The notes under the pieces: model-generated
What the model was told of the DNA's origin: nothing
Databases searched by the model: none
What the model saw: the letters and a program-made list of their open reading frames with translations, nothing else
Source: Clostridiaceae bacterium
GTDB taxonomy: Bacteria; Bacillota_A; Clostridia; Acetivibrionales; Acetivibrionaceae
Direction: 5' to 3'
Length of the DNA stretch: 6,860 nucleotides
Assembly: GCA_012513545.1 (NCBI GenBank)
Contig: JAAZCB010000883.1
Coordinates: forward strand, 1 to 6,860
Translations under genes and position numbers: made by a program
Shown: positions 1 to 5,976 of the stretch, one piece after another
How the letters are laid out: the number at the start of each line of letters is the position of its first letter
Numbering within the stretch: the stretch's first letter is position 1

Positions 1-10
1 GTATGTTGCA

Positions 11-41
11 TGGTCAGCATGCCGTTCTGGCATATTGACCA
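11..41. repeat. Inverted repeat of the IS-end unit
   Basis: TGGTCAGCATGCC (11-23) is followed after a 5-base loop by GGCATATTGACCA (29-41), whose reverse complement differs at two of 13 positions. The arms resemble the TGGTCA unit repeated at 101-163, so this is probably another pair of transposase-binding units, here facing each other. Confidence 0.6.
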
Positions 42-100
42 CCCGCAAATGCCCTTATTAATCTGATTATTAAATTAATACCGACCCATATCTTTCCAAG

Positions 101-163
101 TGGTCAACATGGCCGGAATCGGTGGTCAGCTTGCGCCGGAACGGTGGTCAACATCCGCCGGAA
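101..163 (+). repeat. Three tandem spaced repeats, TGGTCA...CCGGAA
   Basis: The units begin at 101, 123 and 145, each about 19 bases. All start TGGTCA and end CCGGAA; the middle varies (ACATGG, GCTTGCG, ACATCCG). The regular 22-base spacing puts them on the same face of the helix roughly every two turns, as expected for arrayed transposase-binding sites at an IS21-type end. Confidence 0.7.
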
Positions 164-184
164 TATACACTGACCAGCATCTGC

Positions 185-314
185 AGCTAACAAGCGGTCA
201 TACGCAATTGCCGTGCCGAGGGGTTGCTAATGCTGGTTCTTTTGGTTATCTTTCCGGTAACACGAAAAGTGAGCGCATAGAAACGGCAACTGCGCATACC
301 GCCGAACGTTGTAC
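185..314 (+). other. attC-like integron recombination site (left)
   Basis: The inner box AGCTAAC (185-191) is followed by 2 unpaired bases, then a stem whose left arm (194-213, from GCGGTCATACGC) pairs imperfectly with 284-302 (ending GCGCATACCGC), then 5 unpaired bases and the outer box GTTGTAC (308-314). Only the conserved AAC/GTT of the two boxes pair fully. C199 has no partner and sits as a bulged base, like the extrahelical base that sets attC strand choice. The loop is about 70 bases and the site 130, within the known attC range. Recombination would occur between G308 and T309. The boxes deviate from the RYYYAAC/GTTRRRY consensus at one or two positions. No integrase gene is in view. 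Confidence 0.6.
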
Positions 315-519
315 GCAAGCCAAAGAAACGGCACAGCAGTAACATGATTTCAGATTTGAAAGAGAAAAAATGAAAAATGCCAACCCACAAAAGCAAGAGT
401 TTGGCAGCCCATCCCTGCAACCGTCCCTTCGCTTCCAAACACATGCTTTTTTTGCCGACCCACTTGAGATTCTGCATCATTTTTACTAAATTGTAATTAA
501 GAAATGAAAATAATATCTG
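315..519. other. Non-coding leader of the cassette
   Basis: I accept no gene in these ~205 bases. The stretch is less AT-rich than the genes that follow (48% GC counted for 421-480, against 22-25% in sampled coding lines). It may hold the promoter of the first gene near 464-493. Translated frames here lack any recognisable protein and run across the attC-like hairpin, so I treat them as chance. Confidence 0.5.
464..493 (+). promoter_or_regulatory. Possible Bacteroidota-type promoter for the first gene
   Basis: TTG at 464-466 and TAAATTG at 487-493 are 20 bases apart, approximating the Bacteroidota -33 TTTG / -7 TAnnTTTG promoter with 19-21 base spacing. Both boxes are imperfect. Transcription would begin near 500, shortly upstream of the ATG at 520. 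Chance matches are common in AT-rich DNA, so this is weak. Confidence 0.25.
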
Positions 520-1149
520 ATGAATAAAAAAGGCAATACATTTTACTTTACACTTCCTGAAAAAAGGACAATTAAAAGTCTTATCGATAAGAAGTATGGA
601 CATGAAACAACCCCCTCACATTATGATTCCAAAGGGTATAATGATTATGTTGTTGAAAACGATATAGAAAAATGTACAGGAAAACATCTTAGTGGTTCGA
701 CTTTAGAGAGACTTGTTGGACTTAGGGAAAATGAAAACAATGGGGTCTCTATTCCAACGTTGATAATCGTAGCAGAATATCTGAATTTTGATAATTACGA
801 AAGGTTTTTAAAATTTCTTGAGCATTATTCAGGATTCAGGACTAAAAGTTCAATACAATTTGAAATAGCGGACATAGTAAGACATTATTCAATTCAAGTT
901 ATATTTCCTGGCAACAAATCAATATGCTTAAAATATTTAAACGAAAATAAATTTGAGGTAATTACCTCTATAAACTCAAAATTACAAACAGGTGATAAAT
1001 TAGAAGTTACACAACTTCACATGGAAGAAGAACTAATCTGCGCCAAAGTAAAAAGGAAAAGCAACAATAAAAACAAATCTTTAGGCCAGTACAAGTCTGG
1101 TGATAAAAACCCGATAAAATCGATTGAGTTAATTAAGGTTATTGCGTGA
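520..1149 (+). CDS. Regulator-like protein with an N-terminal DNA-binding-type helical region
   Basis: This 209-residue soluble protein has no membrane segment. Residues ~45-100 (DIEKCTGKHLSGSTLERLVG..., then IPTLIIVAEYLNFDNYERF) match a pattern I associate with Bacteroidota proteins: a conserved S-TLxRL-G helix, then a TL--A-YL-F-----F helix, resembling a helix-turn-helix regulator. Residues ~125-205 form a compact beta-rich tail with LKYLNENKFEV, LQTGDKLEV and YKSGDKNPIKSIEL, also recurring in that group. It is the first gene of the co-oriented set, 72 bases ahead of the next, and could control it. The ATG at 520 is the first in frame. No ligand or target can be named; the regulatory role is inferred from pattern memory, not a known characterised homologue. 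Confidence 0.6.
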   Translation: MNKKGNTFYFTLPEKRTIKSLIDKKYGHETTPSHYDSKGYNDYVVENDIEKCTGKHLSGSTLERLVGLRENENNGVSIPTLIIVAEYLNFDNYERFLKFLEHYSGFRTKSSIQFEIADIVRHYSIQVIFPGNKSICLKYLNENKFEVITSINSKLQTGDKLEVTQLHMEEELICAKVKRKSNNKNKSLGQYKSGDKNPIKSIELIKVIA

Positions 1150-1183
1150 ACAATTTGAACTTACATAAGACTTATTGTTGTTT

Positions 1184-1191
1184 TATTTTTG
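1184..1191 (+). promoter_or_regulatory. Possible -7 promoter element (TATTTTTG)
   Basis: TATTTTTG fits TAnnTTTG, the Bacteroidota -7 box, exactly. The nearest TTTG upstream (1154-1157) is 26 bases away, beyond the usual 19-21, so the -33 part is missing. If used, transcription would start about where the 1194-1218 hairpin begins, giving the TPR gene its own short leader. Confidence 0.2.
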
Positions 1192-1193
1192 AG

Positions 1194-1218
1194 ACAAGTT
1201 TTACAACTAAAAACTTGT
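1194..1218 (+). promoter_or_regulatory. Perfect 9-bp inverted repeat just ahead of a start codon
   Basis: ACAAGTTTT (1194-1202) and AAAACTTGT (1210-1218) are exact reverse complements around a 7-base loop, and the second arm ends 3 bases before the ATG at 1222. In mRNA this would fold over the ribosome-loading region and could limit translation of the TPR gene; as DNA it could be an operator for the regulator encoded just upstream. It has no T-run after it, so a terminator is unlikely. Confidence 0.4.
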
Positions 1219-1221
1219 AAT

Positions 1222-2220
1222 ATGAAGACAAATGAATTTATCATTCAGGAATTAAAAAGTTTATCCATAAAAGAAATAAAAAATCTTTTTTCGGATAAAG
1301 AACAAACTGATTTGCTTGAAACCATTACTCAGGTTTTTGATATAAATGGGATTGCCGATATTGAAATACTCTCGGCTTCGATTACTCAGAATGAAAAATT
1401 AAGCAGCTTGAAAATCCTAAACTTCAATGTTGAGCAATTGTTAAAAGTCAATGATTTGGATTTTCTACAAGCTGATTTTCAAATAATTGAACAAAGGATG
1501 AGTAATGACCCGAAAAACAGGATTTATCCTTTATTGTGGATTTTGCACAAAATAAACACTTTTGAAACGGACGAATATTTGGATAGTGAATACGCAGACT
1601 TTCTAAAAACAGTTTTTGAAAAATACGACTTCATAGTAAATCTTGATGATTTCCTCTTTGAATCAAGAATTTTATTAATCAAACCATCTTGGGAAGTCTG
1701 GGAAAAAGAAATATTTCAACCTGTTTTTGAAATTGCCTCAAATAAATATCAGAAAAAATATGCTTTTAGAAAAATCCTCGCCTATGTTTATTTCCAAAAT
1801 GAGGATTACAAAGCGGCTCTTAAATGCTTGGAGCAAATAATGAATTCAATTAAGAATGAGTTAAGTGAAAGAGAAGATAAATCAATAGGCGATATTGAGT
1901 TTCCATATTTTGAATACTTGGACGCAGTTCAACTTTCCGGTATTATTCATTATACATTGGGCGACCATGAAAAAGCAATGCAATTGCTAAATTTTGTAAT
2001 AAACAATTTGCCGAAAATTGAATTTGAAAACGGAGAAGAAGATGAGATACTAAGTTATATAGATTCTTTTATACTCAGAATACATTACAACATCCAGAAA
2101 AATAAGACCGACGATGTAATACACGATTATAAAAGAATTAAGGAGTACTTATGTTGGGGTGATTGGGAAAATGAATATCCTGATGTTTTTAAGTATATCA
2201 ACGATAAAAATGTAGCATAA
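1222..2220 (+). CDS. Helical protein with TPR-like repeats, function unknown
   Basis: This 332-residue protein has no signal peptide or membrane segment and is rich in Lys, Glu, Ile and Asn. Two stretches look like tetratricopeptide units: residues ~180-206 (AFRKILAYVYFQNEDYKAALKCLEQIM) have the A-Y-F---DY--AL--LE spacing, and ~237-265 (LSGIIHYTLGDHEKAMQLL) have G--HY-LGD-EKA---L. TPRs usually mediate protein-protein contacts. The N-terminal half is helical but unrecognised. I chose the ATG at 1222 over the in-frame TTG at 1189 because TTG starts are rare and the extra 11 residues would be encoded by the hairpin. It lies between the regulator and a small membrane protein (12-base gap), suggesting co-transcription with the latter. 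A scaffold or sensor role is possible, but unsupported by direct evidence. Confidence 0.8.
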   Translation: MKTNEFIIQELKSLSIKEIKNLFSDKEQTDLLETITQVFDINGIADIEILSASITQNEKLSSLKILNFNVEQLLKVNDLDFLQADFQIIEQRMSNDPKNRIYPLLWILHKINTFETDEYLDSEYADFLKTVFEKYDFIVNLDDFLFESRILLIKPSWEVWEKEIFQPVFEIASNKYQKKYAFRKILAYVYFQNEDYKAALKCLEQIMNSIKNELSEREDKSIGDIEFPYFEYLDAVQLSGIIHYTLGDHEKAMQLLNFVINNLPKIEFENGEEDEILSYIDSFILRIHYNIQKNKTDDVIHDYKRIKEYLCWGDWENEYPDVFKYINDKNVA

Positions 2221-2231
2221 ATCAAAATGCC

Positions 2232-2516
2232 ATGAGAATATTAACAGGTTTCGTTTTCATTGTAAACATTGCACTGTGGATTTTATGCATTTTTCTTGGA
2301 TTTGCAGCGGAAGGTAATGTTATCGGGTTCCCTGCTATTATTGGCTTAATAGCTTTTTTTACAGCCTGGTATTTAAGTGGTGGTATTGTTGTTGCACCAG
2401 CCGACTATTTTTTTCAACCAGAATGGGATGTGTTTAAAACCAAGTTAAAATGGTCGAATAGTTCTGGCGTTATTGTTGGATTAATTGCATTTTTTATAAT
2501 AGCATCATTAATTTAA
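2232..2516 (+). CDS. Small three-helix membrane protein, function unknown
   Basis: The 94-residue product is mostly hydrophobic. Likely membrane helices are residues 4-26 (starting LTGFVFIVNIALW), 31-55 (IGFPAIIGLIAFF onward) and 77-94 (ending GLIAFFIIASLI). Between helices 2 and 3 is a polar loop, residues 56-76, with PADYFFQPEWDVFKTKLKW, containing several aromatic and charged residues that could sit at the membrane surface. The start lies 12 bases after the TPR gene stop, so the two are probably one transcript. I do not recognise a family. It could be a membrane anchor for the TPR protein, an immunity or export helper, or an unrelated small membrane protein. A 94-base gap with no good terminator hairpin follows, ahead of the next proposed ORF. 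Confidence 0.7.
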   Translation: MRILTGFVFIVNIALWILCIFLGFAAEGNVIGFPAIIGLIAFFTAWYLSGGIVVAPADYFFQPEWDVFKTKLKWSNSSGVIVGLIAFFIIASLI

Positions 2517-2610
2517 TATTAATAGGGTAAGCCGAAAACCTCTAATAGAGTAGGCAAAATTAAATGGAAGTATATTATGAAGTATCAAAAAGTTAAAATT
2601 GTAAAAGCAA

Positions 2611-2757
2611 ATGTCAAGGGACACAATTGCCCACCACAAAATCTTCGGGGTAATAGTTAAAGAATTATTCAAACGACCGGGAGCATTAATTTCTATTTTG
2701 CTCCTGGTCTTAATAATGTTAAACAATATTATCAATGAAATTTTTCTTTCAACATAA
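2611..2757 (+). CDS. Possible 48-residue single-pass membrane peptide ahead of the radical SAM gene
   Basis: An ATG at 2611 opens a 48-codon frame ending at TAA 2755-2757, overlapping the radical SAM start (2735) by 23 bases in another frame. The N-terminal half is basic (MSRDTIAHHK, then KELFKR at 17-22) and residues 23-46 are hydrophobic (PGALISILLLVLIMLNN then IINEIF), predicting one helix with the N-terminus inside. It has more GC-containing codons (GAC, GCC, CAC, CTC, CTG, GTC) than its neighbours. It lacks Cys, Trp and repeated core residues. Overlap with a maturase start is typical of coupled genes and makes it a candidate substrate, but the pattern also resembles a membrane-helix fragment of a larger protein such as a transporter permease. 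It could also be a chance frame. Confidence 0.35.
   Translation: MSRDTIAHHKIFGVIVKELFKRPGALISILLLVLIMLNNIINEIFLST
2675..2709 (+). promoter_or_regulatory. GC-rich 11-bp stem-loop ahead of the radical SAM gene
   Basis: GACCGGGAGCA (2675-2685) pairs with TGCTCCTGGTC (2699-2709) with one G-T wobble and a 13-base loop. It is conspicuous in such AT-rich DNA and ends 25 bases before the ATG at 2735. No T-run follows (TTAATAATG), so a classic terminator is unlikely. It could affect loading of ribosomes or RNA stability for the enzyme gene, or simply reflect codons of the overlapping 48-residue frame. Confidence 0.4.
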
Positions 2758-4162
2758 AAATACTTTTATAAGGACATTCGACGAATTTGGCTATATTTTA
2801 AATCAAAAGAGTGGAAAAGAATTCAGATTTAACTCAATTGGGGCAGTCTTTCTGACTCAGATTGAAAGAGAAATAAAAAGGATTGATGATTCAGTTAATG
2901 AAATGCTAAATATTCTTGTAGATGTTGATTTTGTAACATTAAACACTGATTTTAAAGAATTTTTAATCTTTTTGGAAATATATGGATTAGTAGTATTAGG
3001 TAATTCTAAAAGAGAAATAATTGAAAAAAGTAGGTCTATTGAAGATTGTCCGACTTCATCAAACAATAACGACCAAAATAAATCAGTTGAATTTGAAGAA
3101 GTAAGTTCTGAAGAATCCGATAGCAATGTTTTTAAATTTGACCCGATTTCTTTCAATATGCATGTAGAGTTAACAAATAAATGCAATGAAAGATGTATGC
3201 ATTGTTACATCCCTAGTGATGAAAGATTAAAAGGAAACTTTTTAGAATTTAATATAATTAAAAAAGTATTAGATGAAATTTCTTTTCTAAAACTACTAAA
3301 TGTAACTTTTTCAGGCGGAGAAATATTATTGCATCCTCAATTGGATGAAATCTTAAAGTATTCAAGAAAAAAGGATTTTATAATAACTCTATTTAGCAAT
3401 TTGATTAATCTTCAAGACATACATATTGAATTATTTAAGGAAATAAATCCAAAAATTATACAAGTAACATTATATAGTATTTTTGAGAAAGAACATGATT
3501 TTATCACTAAAGTAAAAGGTTCCTGCCTAAAGACTAAAAAATCTATTGATAAATTAATAGCAAACAAAATTCAAGTTGGAATCGCTTGTCCCATTCTAAA
3601 ATATAATTATAAATCATATATTGATATTGTTAGGTATGCACATGAAAAAAATATAAAACTTACTACTGATTATGAAATTATTGCACAATCAAATTTTAAC
3701 AAGCGAAATTTGGACACATCTTTAAATTTAAGTGAATTTGAGTCACATCTAAAAGATGTCCTTTATGTAAATCAAGAATATGGAACCTCTTCCATGAAGG
3801 ATAAAATTGATTCTGTAAAGGTAAAGAATGTAGAATCTAGTTTGTGTGGAGCTGGATTTGATAGGCTAACACTGACATCCCAAGGAAACTATATTCCGTG
3901 CCCAGCATGGAAGAAATTTAAAACTGGAAATGCAAAAGAATTTCAATTCAAAGATATTATATACAATTCAGAAAATATCAAATATCTACGTTCTATTAAG
4001 AAAAGCGCATTTACTAAATGTATTAATTGTGATGTTTTTGACTATTGTAATATCTGCATGGAAAGGAATTATAATGAAAGTAATGGTGATATTTTCAAAA
4101 TTAATGAAGAATACTGCAAATTCGTAGTAAGTTACAAACGTATTTTGTTTAATAATAAATAA
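2735..4162 (+). CDS. Radical SAM/SPASM peptide maturase with N-terminal PqqD-like (RRE) domain
   Basis: This 475-residue enzyme has three parts. Residues ~8-90 (FDEFGYILNQKSGKEFRFNS, later FLEIYGLVV) fit the PqqD/RiPP recognition element that binds a precursor peptide leader. An acidic Ser/Asn-rich linker spans ~92-137. The radical SAM domain follows, with CNERCMHCY (C150, C154, C157) for the SAM-cleaving 4Fe-4S cluster and SGGE at 193-196 for SAM binding. The C-terminus is a SPASM domain: C371 and C389, then C429-xx-C432-x5-C438-xx-C441 and C461, ligands for auxiliary clusters. This layout is that of enzymes that crosslink or otherwise modify ribosomally made peptides; which bond is made here cannot be told. 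It acts in the cytoplasm and is oxygen-sensitive as a class. The start at 2735 keeps the whole PqqD-like domain; the next Met (57) would cut it. No key residue is missing. Confidence 0.92.
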   Translation: MKFFFQHKNTFIRTFDEFGYILNQKSGKEFRFNSIGAVFLTQIEREIKRIDDSVNEMLNILVDVDFVTLNTDFKEFLIFLEIYGLVVLGNSKREIIEKSRSIEDCPTSSNNNDQNKSVEFEEVSSEESDSNVFKFDPISFNMHVELTNKCNERCMHCYIPSDERLKGNFLEFNIIKKVLDEISFLKLLNVTFSGGEILLHPQLDEILKYSRKKDFIITLFSNLINLQDIHIELFKEINPKIIQVTLYSIFEKEHDFITKVKGSCLKTKKSIDKLIANKIQVGIACPILKYNYKSYIDIVRYAHEKNIKLTTDYEIIAQSNFNKRNLDTSLNLSEFESHLKDVLYVNQEYGTSSMKDKIDSVKVKNVESSLCGAGFDRLTLTSQGNYIPCPAWKKFKTGNAKEFQFKDIIYNSENIKYLRSIKKSAFTKCINCDVFDYCNICMERNYNESNGDIFKINEEYCKFVVSYKRILFNNK

Positions 4163-4176
4163 CCAAAAATTGATAT

Positions 4177-5082
4177 ATGGCAAGCATTCATCAAGCCAAT
4201 CATCCCGGGCAAGAAATGAAAATATCTTATCGGATTCGTAATAAGCATCTCCAAGATTTTTATTTTTATGAAAATCCGAAAAATAAGGGTGTTAGGCTAT
4301 GGAATCGGTGCAATTCAAAGGGAAAACCTCAAGGTCATAAAAGAAAATTTATTGAAATCAAGGGAAGTTATATTGAAGATATTGTATACCCAAAAGAGGA
4401 AAAGGGATTGTTGAGATTTTGGGGTGAATACGAAGGTCATTCAGAATTTGAACTTCTACAACCATTAATTAATGAGCCATATTGGAATTCTCCTTGTGCA
4501 GTTCATCGTCCTTTTTTTTGCAAGCAAAACATTAATGACCAAAATACAGACCCCTATATTTTTGGCAATAACTTATACTATGCAATTTGCAAAAAAGGTA
4601 AACTTATTAATTTAGAAATTGGAGACCTAATCTTGTTTGGTTCTGAATTTGGCTCAAAAGATAGTGCCAAGTTTTATCTTGACACATTGTTTGTTATAGA
4701 AAATGAAATTCCAAGTATCATTAATTCATCATTCGATGAAATTTTTATAGAAAGTACTTTGAAAAGAATAGGCTTATCGAATTGTACTAATGGTACAATG
4801 CCTATTCACATCGGTAAGAAATTCTGCTGTGATAACAATATATTTAGTTTTTTCCCGGCCAAAGTTTCCAATAATGAAAAAAGCGGATTTGGTAGACCTG
4901 TTATTGATACTGTTAATCTGGGGTTATTAAAACCTGGGGCAAGAACTGGAGCAAAATCCAAGAGACTTGAAAACAACGAAAATATATTTGATATATGGAA
5001 AAATATTGCTCAATCTGTAGTTAATCAAGGGTTTGTTCTAGGGATACATACTGAAAATTTATGTTACAGAACTAATATATAA
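4177..5082 (+). CDS. QNTDP-motif protein of unknown function, partner of the radical SAM gene
   Basis: The 301-residue soluble product starts 14 bases after the radical SAM stop, so the two are almost surely co-transcribed. Visible marks are an N-terminal beta-rich region with FWGEYEGHSEFE, the segment QNTDPYIFGNNLYYAICKK (Q122 onward), LEIGDLILFGSEFG (146-159) followed by LDTLFVIENE, and GFGRP (237-241). I recall uncharacterised bacterial proteins sharing QNTDPxxFG and xxGDLILFGS, and the latter faintly resembles a motif in predicted nucleotide-modification-associated (Nmad) proteins; neither link can be verified here. Several Cys are present (in NSPCAVHRPFFC and KFCCDN), without a clear zinc-finger spacing. 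The ATG at 4177 gives the short gap; M14 at 4216 (MKISYRIRN) is a possible alternative. A role beside the maturase, such as tailoring or substrate handling, is inference. Confidence 0.8.
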   Translation: MASIHQANHPGQEMKISYRIRNKHLQDFYFYENPKNKGVRLWNRCNSKGKPQGHKRKFIEIKGSYIEDIVYPKEEKGLLRFWGEYEGHSEFELLQPLINEPYWNSPCAVHRPFFCKQNINDQNTDPYIFGNNLYYAICKKGKLINLEIGDLILFGSEFGSKDSAKFYLDTLFVIENEIPSIINSSFDEIFIESTLKRIGLSNCTNGTMPIHIGKKFCCDNNIFSFFPAKVSNNEKSGFGRPVIDTVNLGLLKPGARTGAKSKRLENNENIFDIWKNIAQSVVNQGFVLGIHTENLCYRTNI

Positions 5083-5101
5083 CACATAAATATTTAATAT
5101 T

Positions 5102-5332
5102 ATGGCAATAGGAGATATCTTAAAGGGAAAATCAGACAATGAAATATATCAAGGATTGGTTTCATTAGAACCTAATGACGAGATATTTTATAAAACACTT
5201 AAATTTAAAAAGTTACATCTTTTAAAGAAATTAATAACTGATTCAAATGTAGATGAACAAAAACGAAATATATGGAAACAGCTTATATGCGACCATAAAA
5301 AATACATTAACGATACTTTCGAATATTTATAA
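5102..5332 (+). CDS. Small 76-residue protein, function unknown; possible maturase substrate
   Basis: The product begins MAIGDILKGKSDNEIYQG and is mostly charged helix (LKFKKLHLLKKLI; QKRNIWKQLICDHKKY). It has one Cys, one Trp, no signal peptide and no membrane segment. The gene sits 19 bases after the QNTDP-motif gene and 10 bases before the secreted-protein gene, so it belongs to the same transcript. Size and place allow it to be a RiPP precursor for the PqqD-type maturase, but it lacks a glycine cleavage site or repeated core, and a plain helical adaptor protein is equally likely. I do not recognise a family. Confidence 0.65.
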   Translation: MAIGDILKGKSDNEIYQGLVSLEPNDEIFYKTLKFKKLHLLKKLITDSNVDEQKRNIWKQLICDHKKYINDTFEYL

Positions 5333-5342
5333 ATTTCTGTCC

Positions 5343-5972
5343 ATGAAATATTTTTTTATCATATTGTTTTATTTTGCATTTATCCCTTTATCTAAGGCAC
5401 AGTATTCAGAAGAAACAAACAGAATGCTTGGAATTGCGCCAAGAGAACCTGAAGCAAAAGGAGCACCATATTATTCAATAAAATCTGTTTTCGATTCAAC
5501 AACCTATTATACTGCATATTTTAGTGAAAATCAATTTGGTGACAAGAAACATCCTGAACCAAATATCAAATTCCTGTTTAATGGTTTAAACATACTTACA
5601 ACTTATCCTTCAAATGACCCAAAATCTCATTTTCGTGTACTGGGTGAAATTGATAAAGTTACTGACAATGAACATTCATATCACAGGTTGCAATGCGTTG
5701 ATAATTCTGGCAGCTATGTTGCCATAGCAATTGGTTATGAATTTAGTTCAAATGTTGAAATGATTGTTTTTGTGTATGGAAACACAACCTACTATTTTGA
5801 GGTTAAAAAAAGCTCTGTTCCTAAATCTGTGTTAAATATTATTAATAGCCCTATACAAAAAGACGAATTTTTAAAATCGCTTGATTTACCTGGTAATAGT
5901 AATGATATTGCAAGAGTTTTCTTAAGTCAATTTGGTACAATTGAGAGGGTTGTTAAACAAATTTGTGATTAA
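5343..5972 (+). CDS. Secreted or periplasmic protein of unknown function
   Basis: The 209-residue product opens with a clear signal peptide: MKYFF, a hydrophobic core (IILFYFAFIPL), and S-K-A before Q20, a common Bacteroidota signal peptidase I site. There is no lipobox Cys. The mature part is rich in Tyr, Ser and beta-type stretches (FNGLNILTTYP, AIAIGYEFSS, MIVFVYGNTTYYFEV), with a short helical tail, and no recognised domain. The frame is open back to an ATG at 5253, but that start would overlap the previous gene by 80 bases and bury the signal peptide behind 30 residues, so 5343 is preferred. It follows the 76-residue gene by 10 bases and precedes the last gene by 4. As the only clearly exported product, it marks the periplasm or cell surface as one place of action. 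Confidence 0.8.
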   Translation: MKYFFIILFYFAFIPLSKAQYSEETNRMLGIAPREPEAKGAPYYSIKSVFDSTTYYTAYFSENQFGDKKHPEPNIKFLFNGLNILTTYPSNDPKSHFRVLGEIDKVTDNEHSYHRLQCVDNSGSYVAIAIGYEFSSNVEMIVFVYGNTTYYFEVKKSSVPKSVLNIINSPIQKDEFLKSLDLPGNSNDIARVFLSQFGTIERVVKQICD

Positions 5973-5976
5973 TAGT

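Larger units (their letters stand above)
1..169. mobile_element. End of an IS21-type insertion sequence (partial, non-coding terminus)
   Basis: No gene is visible here. The stretch carries three same-direction copies of a TGGTCA(A/G)C...CCGGAA unit at 101, 123 and 145, spaced 22 bases apart, and an inverted pair of a related unit at 11-41. Read on the other strand, the boundary at 169 starts TGTATATTCCGG; a TG start (CA end on this strand) and several ~20-base repeats inside the terminus are known features of IS21-family ends. The transposase genes (istA, istB) would lie to the left, outside the window. The family is inferred from repeat layout only, and the exact end at 169 is a best guess because no target duplication can be seen. 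Confidence 0.45.

Noticed and set aside
100..342. Open frame of 80 codons on the + strand across the IS end and left attC-like site
   Set aside because: It runs through the IS repeats and the hairpin, has no recognisable protein character, and is best explained as a chance frame in GC-richer DNA.
504..527. Seven-codon upstream frame (MKIISDE) overlapping the start at 520
   Set aside because: Too short to judge; such frames are common by chance in AT-rich leaders, and there is no attenuator structure next to it.
187..603. Open frame of 138 codons on the - strand
   Set aside because: It covers the hairpin, the leader and the start of the regulator gene on the opposite strand; its composition (Phe/Leu/Cys-rich) is typical of an antisense shadow.
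1189..1221. TTG start giving 11 extra residues on the TPR protein
   Set aside because: Rare start codon, and the extra codons coincide with a perfect inverted repeat; ATG at 1222 is more likely.
2541..2551. Short palindrome CTCTAATAGAG after the small membrane protein gene
   Set aside because: The stem is at most 5 bp with a one-base centre and no T-run; not a credible terminator.
2508..2735. Open frame of 75 codons on the - strand
   Set aside because: It is antisense to the gap holding the small + strand frames and has no supporting motif.
2857..3186. Open frame of 109 codons on the - strand
   Set aside because: It lies wholly inside the PqqD-like and linker region of the radical SAM gene on the opposite strand; Ser/Leu-rich shadow.
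3930..4127. Overlapping 65-codon frames on both strands within the SPASM region
   Set aside because: The SPASM cysteine pattern in the main frame is intact, so these are shadows.
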